Source: Acephala macrosclerotiorum
Lineage: Eukaryota; Ascomycota; Leotiomycetes; Helotiales; Mollisiaceae
DNA length: 64,000 nt
Assembly: GCA_014904845.1 (NCBI GenBank)
Contig: MU119454.1
Coordinates: forward strand, 4,472-68,471
Direction of reading: 5' to 3'
The notes under the pieces are model-generated. The model was not told the DNA's origin, did no database searches, and was given only the letters and a program-made list of their open reading frames with translations. Of this stretch, positions 58,501 to 64,000 are shown in pieces. Each line of letters opens with the position of its first letter. Positions within the stretch are counted from its first letter, which is position 1. The position numbers and the translations under genes are program-made.

Positions 58501-60476
58501 TTCCGAAGTCGCTTTCTCCCACTTCCTAGCCGAGGCTCGCTCATTTACTATGAGCGACTCGAAACAGTACATGTCAAAGATTCTCATAGCGATGGACAAA
58601 TTCATATCTAGTCATTGGGTATCCTCTGACGATTACGACGAACTACGGCTATTACGTATCTGGCCTATATCTTCCCAAAATTGGGAACCCCACACGCAGC
58701 TGAGGTCTGCTGCTCTGTTAGATGAGTGGTTTATCGCCGATCGGAGCTATTGGCGAGGCATCTTTGGTAAAGTGGTGCCTATCCTTGACTTTGAATTCGA
58801 CGACCTGTATCGCATGGGGAATATCTTTAAGAAGCTCAATTGTAACCGGCGTTTCATGACCTTAGCATCTAAGACTGTTCCTAGATTTGAGGGAATAGTA
58901 AAAGCGAGCTGTTACTACACCAAGTCGTTCCGGTCCAAGTACCGCTTCATTGCTAGGTAAGCTTCACCAAAAAGACGAACGATAGCGAGTATGATGAGAG
59001 AGTAAACGCTAAGTCTTAGAGGCTAACTTGCACTCACATAGGTTATTGAACTCGATTAAGGACAACACTAACAGAGGTCCCCATCTAGCTCGTCTGAAAA
59101 AAGTCGAGGTTTTCACTGCGGAGCATATTTTGGAACGACACATAATCCCGCACCAAAATAACGAAGTTGGGGGTGAATCAAGTCAGGCAGATGCGATAGT
59201 CATACGGGAGGAAGACAAGCTCATAATTTATATGACACAGTCGTACTTCGACACCGACAAAACATTAGATGAGATTGTCACATCCCTAGGCTGGGCCCTT
59301 GAAATGGATCCGATTAAGCACAGCTTACAGCTACGCATGTTATACTATGTGCTTGCATTGGAGGACTATGCCAAGATTACCTATTTCTTGGACAAAAACT
59401 GGATTCCTATGGACCTTGACACAGACGACGACGAAGATGACTGGATTGCTACAAACGTAAACGTAGATGACGGTGACGATAACTGGACTCCCAGAAGTCC
59501 CAACGTAGATGACGACGATGATGGATCGATTACCCCGACTAGGCGAGGGAGTGAACTTGTGGCCTGGGAAGAATCTGGTAGGACTGGCACGGAAGCTGGT
59601 GGCTCCGGGTTCCTGGTAATTTCCAGTGCTAACTTCGATCACTATGCGCATCTCTTTCTGATGGGCAGGGGTGCTGGGTGCCAGGTGAGGGTTGGAGATG
59701 GCTTCGGTGCATCTAGAAGCCGCGGGTTGTCATCTGGATTGGGTTCTCAAGCCATCATGCCCTCTACCGAGGCCAGTGGAGCAGGTAGATACTGGGACGC
59801 CTATGAGGATGATGGAGATTACGAGCATCTACAGTTTCTCGGTGAGCTGGAGGTAAGGCTATCTGAAATGGTCGTTGTAATTGGATGGGAGGCACTGACA
59901 TGTTACTGCACAGGTCGCGAACCTGGTGGGGAAAATTCTAGGCAAAAATTATGTCCCCACAGAACACTGGACTAGTCCTCATCGCGCTAAGGCCGGAATT
60001 GTACCGTTCATCTCGGCAGATGGCAAGTCTGGGCCTGCATTCATGATTCGTGATAGTGATGGTATATTTACCCGTAAGTTGACGGTGGAATACCCGGACA
60101 TCGCCAAGCTTTTGGGGCGGAATCCAAACACATGGTATCTTGAGGTAAAAGCCTCGTACGGGGGGTTGGCCGAGGAGTTTTCCCTGACGTGGGAGGAGTT
60201 TGAAAGAGTAAGAGGCTATATTTTCCAAAGTCATGGAATCCTGCTAGCTAATTACGAATGGTTAAACAGGCTCGGAAGTTATCCAGGATGCGTCGGAGCC
60301 TCTCGCAACTTATTTCAACAGATGCCCTCGCGCTTGTCAGGGTCTATGGCGTGGGGAATGAGCCACAAATAGCATTTTTTGTTGACCCCTGGATGCAATA
60401 TATCGATAATAAATTTCAATTTCAATGCGATAGGATTATAAAAGGGCGATTAATTACCGAGTGTCGGACTGGATGA
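55521..60476 (+). CDS. NO VEIN-type HSP90-like ATPase with C-terminal DUF3883 domain
   Basis: Exons 55521-55669, 55716-56508, 56567-58956, 59042-59852, 59914-60207 and 60270-60476 join into 1547 residues without a stop. The N-terminus (EEIEGREAAEKHIQEIRTSR) leads into a GHKL ATP-binding domain. The N-box is ELIQNANDN (65-73), then CNEVGFSPENVAAIC and the lid glycine motif GEKGIGFKSVF (127-137). This is the 'inactivated HSP90' type shared by plant NO VEIN and sacsin-like proteins. The long middle has no recognised domain. An acidic linker (DTDDDEDDW and repeats) precedes the C-terminal module (about 1380-1547): HWTSPHRAKAG, TWYLEVKASYGG, LTWEEFERARK, ALVRVYGVGNEPQIAFFVDP. This fits DUF3883 (PF13020), a restriction-nuclease-like fold; EVK could be the E-x-K of the active site. 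Intron 1 has a weak donor (GTTGTC) but a GCTGAC branch and TTAG acceptor. Intron 5 removes an apparent frame break. Role unknown; the HET-gene context suggests nonself recognition or conflict. Confidence 0.85.
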
Positions 60477-62080
60477 TATGTGACTGGTTTCAGGGCTGGT
60501 TGTTTGGGGCAACTATTTTAGATTTGTATAGCTTGATATAAATACTCATTAATCAACATTGGAACAAAGGGAAAAAAATAATTGTATTCGATTGCCAAAG
60601 TAGCCATTGCTGGTGCCAGCCACCAAATGCCATGAACGAGGAGGTGGGGCATCGATCTCTCGTGAGTAAGGAAGGAAGAATTCGTGGCCGGAGACTTCCC
60701 TTTGCGCCCCTTTTCTAATCACATGATAGTAGTCTCAAAACGAGATCTACACTTGGTCGTCTTCTATGCTCTTTATTACTAGTAAAGCATATTTAGACGA
60801 GTATGAACCCTTTCCCCGCCCTAAATATCCCACCAAACAGGTACAAAAAAAGAACTTGACAACGAACTTATCTCCTTTTCCCGAATGGGGCATCCACCTG
60901 GTCGGCGCACTTCGCAAAATTTCCGCTTGCAACATGCAGTCTGCAACAATCACCGGCTGGCAGCTGCGGACTCCCACCACACATGGATAGTTGCTCGTCT
61001 TAGAGCTGTTGTACCGAGAGGTTCATTAGGTTAGGGAAGGAATCAGAGGAGGCAGGGAGGTCCTTTTATGTCCTGAGAGTGGTCATGTGATAGCATTCAC
61101 GGGACAGGGACTCTCTCGTGCTGCTTTCCACTGATTCAAGGTCTCAAGACGAATGCAAACGCCAAGTTGACAACTGAATGTGCAAAAAGACAGATGATGA
61201 GCATCGCTTGACAACAAAATCTGAGGTGTCTGCTTTAGGTCCCCAAATGCACAGCGTTCGTAGCCGCGTGCCACACCACGCAAGAGGGATATATCGCAGA
61301 ATCGCAGGCTGTTTCAGGATCACGCTATCTCTCTTCTCGTTGTTTTTGTCTCTTCCATGTGGTTTGAGGCTTCATTCCTGGCTGGGGAGGTCGGTTTTCA
61401 TGTCATTTTTAGCATCACGTGAAAATGTATCAATGATAGCTAAATTCTTGACTTGTATGTATCTTTTATGCCGAGATCGAGATCGAGATCGAGAGCTTGA
61501 TATTGACAGACTGATCAACCTGAGATTGATTCGGACATCCATGCTTGCCATTGGAGACGGAGTGGGAGTGAAGTCGAGGACAGGATGACTTAGAAGCAAA
61601 CAAACAATCTCAGAATGAAAAGAACAAATCTGTGTCATTCAACTCTTTGGACCTGATTGGAGTACCGCCTTTTACTCAAGTTGAATCTTCAACCCCGAGA
61701 GATGATAGAACAGCTTGGAACGGCAATTCATCTCGATTCTCAAGGACGTATCCTCAAGACTTGAAAGTCTAGAACCACTTGAGCATATACTCTGCCACAA
61801 TCCATAATTTCAAACTTTATGCCTCAATTCAAGGATGATCAAAGCCTCAGCAAGACCACATCTCATCTCATTCCCCACACTTTCTCCACTGATCAACATT
61901 CTCCACCTTCTCATCCCATCCCAGTCTTACGATTAAAATTCTCCGAAACCGACTCCACTCCTCCGCCACCACTCACAAGAATTGATACGAGTGAGGGTTT
62001 TGCGCTATTGTGCATGCCATCCGGGAGTGCCGGAATGGAAACGGCTGTGTCAAAGTATGCCGGTACTTGGGGTGCCTACA
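60477..62080. other. Intergenic, no gene supported
   Basis: About 1.6 kb. Frames of 60-136 codons occur on both strands without recognisable content. A short GAGATC repeat (about five units) lies at about 61471-61494. Confidence 0.45.
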
Positions 62081-62239
62081 ACGTACAGGCCCTTTTAATT
62101 GTTAAAACGTCGCCACCCAGATTACCCAATTACAGGCCAAAAAAAGAAGATCTGGACAGGTGATTGGACAGACCACTCGGAATTTCGACTGGATTTGGAC
62201 GTATTTTCTCTCGCTTAGCAATTAAAAGGGCCTGTACGT
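62081..62239. repeat. Inverted repeat, 21-bp perfect arms
   Basis: The left arm 62081-62101 (acgtacaggcccttttaatt plus g) is the exact reverse complement of 62219-62239. Similarity extends 4-5 bases outward with one mismatch (CTACA against CTACT). The spacer is 117 bp. It could be a foldback-type mobile element remnant or a transcribed hairpin. Confidence 0.85.
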
Positions 62240-64000
62240 AGTAGTCGGACAACGGCATCATCGCTGTTCCTTGAACACGTATGAGGATTGCAGCATCGGA
62301 TGTCAACCTAGAAACACGAAGCCGGATCGATGGAAGTTCTCTCCGCATTTCATGTGATGCCAGGTAGCCGAGAAACAATTCTGGTAGCGATTAGGTAACC
62401 TGGTCAGATCACGAAGTCAGAGATGCAAATTGTTTTGTTTCGACTGGGAGCAGAGTCTTCCTTGACGATGCTCGTATGCTAATGATCTGATGGAAAGTTA
62501 GGAAGCACTGCCTAAGTTCGACGTCGAAGCCTCGCCCCCAACGAGACGAGAAGTTCTCGAACGAGTCTCCCCACTTTTCGCGTGATGCTTCGGAGCACTT
62601 CTCCATATTTCATGTGATATTTTCCAGGCAGACAAGAATACTGTTTCGCAAGAAATACCTCAGAATCTCGATTAGAGATCCAAAGATCTCGTTTCACTAG
62701 AAGGCAGAATCTTCCTTGAAGACACGTCTCCCCCAATCATCTCTCAGAAATCCAAGCGCAAGACCAAAAGCAGGCAGTCGTCAAAAATCTCTCATCAAAT
62801 AGGCTGAGCATCCCCACAAAACCAAAGCGAATCACCCAGAGTCTGGAGAAACCCAAAATATCACATGTCTCACCTCTTACGTCATAAGTCCAGACCTCTC
62901 CATCTCCACAATTTTTCTTTTCCTCTTACTTCTCGTACAACTCGTCGCAAGGCTGCCCGCGCGTCTTACGCGCAAAATGACAACAAATATGCCGTTTAGC
63001 CTTCGAGATCCGATGATGGAACATGACAGCTCATTTCGATCCAAGGTACAGTAGCACAACTGTGATGTCGCAGCTGATCTGTTTCCGAGTCGTGAAATGA
63101 AAGTTCACTCTCAATTATCGAGAGTGGGGAGAAAAAAGACAAAAGAAGTGAGGTGAGGATGGAATTATGAGATAGCCGCCATCAAACGTGTCGTGGGATG
63201 AGAGTGTGGAGGCCTAGGATGAGACAGGGCCGATTCAATGGTCCTTGGTGACGGGAAAGCGGGAGGGAGGGATGATCCTTCGTGAAGCTTGAGTCAAGAC
63301 CTCAAGGTGATCCCTCCTCTTATTCATCTTCATCCTGTATTTACCGACACCACAGCTATCCAGGTAGCGAACTCACGATAGATGCAGGTGAAGCGAGCTT
63401 TGAGAGAGGTGGGTGGACCCCTATCCGCCACCTTTATCCTATTGTAGCATCCCGAAGCTTCCCAAGCTCTCTGATATTTCATGCATTAGTATGAAGTTTA
63501 TACACAATTTGCTTCTCTCATTCGCTCTCTTAATAAATTGGAAGGGATGATGCCTGTTATAATTTCCAGAAATAAGAGGGTGTGGGGGTGAGAGTTCATA
63601 TCCGGGTGAATTGCGGTGGATTGGATTGGATTTGGAAACCCCACGGGTCCATCCCAAGGAGGTTTTGTGGAAGAGCGTCAAACTTCTGCAGATACTTACG
63701 ATGCGCAGAGCTTTTTGACAGGTGATTTAAGCTTGGGTATGCGAATGGGAAGAGTGAAATGTATGCATGCACTCATCGTCCCTCTCGGAGGCTTCCCTTC
63801 GGCCCCTCTTCTGGGATTTTCTTCCCTCTTTCCAGCATCCGGAGAGGTGCGCACACACCAATCATAACAGCCCGTGATATCTCTCAAGGTGAGAGTGGGA
63901 GCGGAGGTTAACCCCCAAGGCTTTATTTGGAGATTCCAATAATAAAACTTTCTATTGCCGCTCAAACCCGTCGGTAAGGTGGTAATAATGGGTAGAAAGG
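62240..64000. other. Unassigned region with weak direct repeats
   Basis: About 1.75 kb, no supportable gene. Segments around 62337-62466 and 62596-62722 share ATTTCATGTGAT and later CAGA-TCTTCCTTGA in the same order about 260 bp apart, suggesting an old duplication. The right edge of the window is featureless to me. Confidence 0.4.

Noticed and set aside
60200..60372. Apparent frame break in the DUF3883 region
   Set aside because: A 62-bp GTAAGA...CAG intron (60208-60269) restores LTWEEFERARK and the following strand, so no break is needed.
60766..60990. 74-codon frame after the ATPase gene
   Set aside because: Short, no homology pattern that I can see, and no introns or conserved motif.
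61819..62163. 114-codon Pro/Ser-rich frame next to the inverted repeat
   Set aside because: Its low-complexity composition and its overlap with the left repeat arm make coding unlikely.
1..64000. tRNA or rRNA genes and CRISPR-like arrays
   Set aside because: I found no convincing tRNA arm sequences or rRNA segments by eye, and the repeats seen are not spaced arrays; a covariance-model scan was not possible.

Overview
The window looks like a piece of a filamentous ascomycete (Pezizomycotina) chromosome. Protein genes carry short GT-AG introns of about 45-120 bp (one longer, 144 bp). HET-domain genes are present, and GC-balanced gene space is interrupted by extremely AT-rich islands typical of repeat-induced point mutation (RIP). 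The class is uncertain; Leotiomycetes is only a weak impression.

Layout. 1-7540 is an AT-rich island without genes. Next to it, 7556-10328 (-) is a heavily broken GH35 beta-galactosidase whose 3' end runs into the island. 11.4-24.6 kb is mostly ordinary core genome with intact reading frames: CCT8 chaperonin subunit (-), an INO80-complex/HMG-box-like protein (+), an RMD1/DUF155 protein (-), a LaeA-like methyltransferase (-), an alcohol-acetyltransferase-like enzyme (+), a small secreted protein (-) and a prolyl 4-hydroxylase (+). 24.9-35.5 kb is an accessory block on the + strand. It holds a tandem array of short, diverged paralogs sharing a Y-x3-T-x2-F-x-Y ... L-P ... L-x-V-E-G-K module, one dead copy among them, then a pair of helical paralogs. 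None is a family I recognise. 35.6-40.8 kb returns to core genes: CRIPT (-) and a DRS2-type P4-ATPase flippase (+), head to head. 42.5 kb carries a second copy of the secreted protein. 43.4-48.5 kb contains a GNAT acetyltransferase, a dead FAD-linked oxidase, a conserved nuclear-type protein and an APH-like kinase, most with single-base frame breaks. 48.9-60.5 kb is a HET/conflict-gene neighbourhood: a HET relic, a damaged HET gene, an intact HET gene, an AT-rich foldback island, and an intact six-exon gene joining a NO VEIN-type HSP90-like ATPase to a DUF3883-like nuclease-fold domain. 60.5-64 kb shows no supportable gene but has an inverted repeat.

The parts most worth following up are the tandem short-protein array at 24.9-33.1 kb, the ATPase-DUF3883 gene beside HET genes and RIP islands, the duplicated Kex2-type secreted proteins, and the 148-bp repeat whose second copy differs mostly by C-to-T and G-to-A changes.
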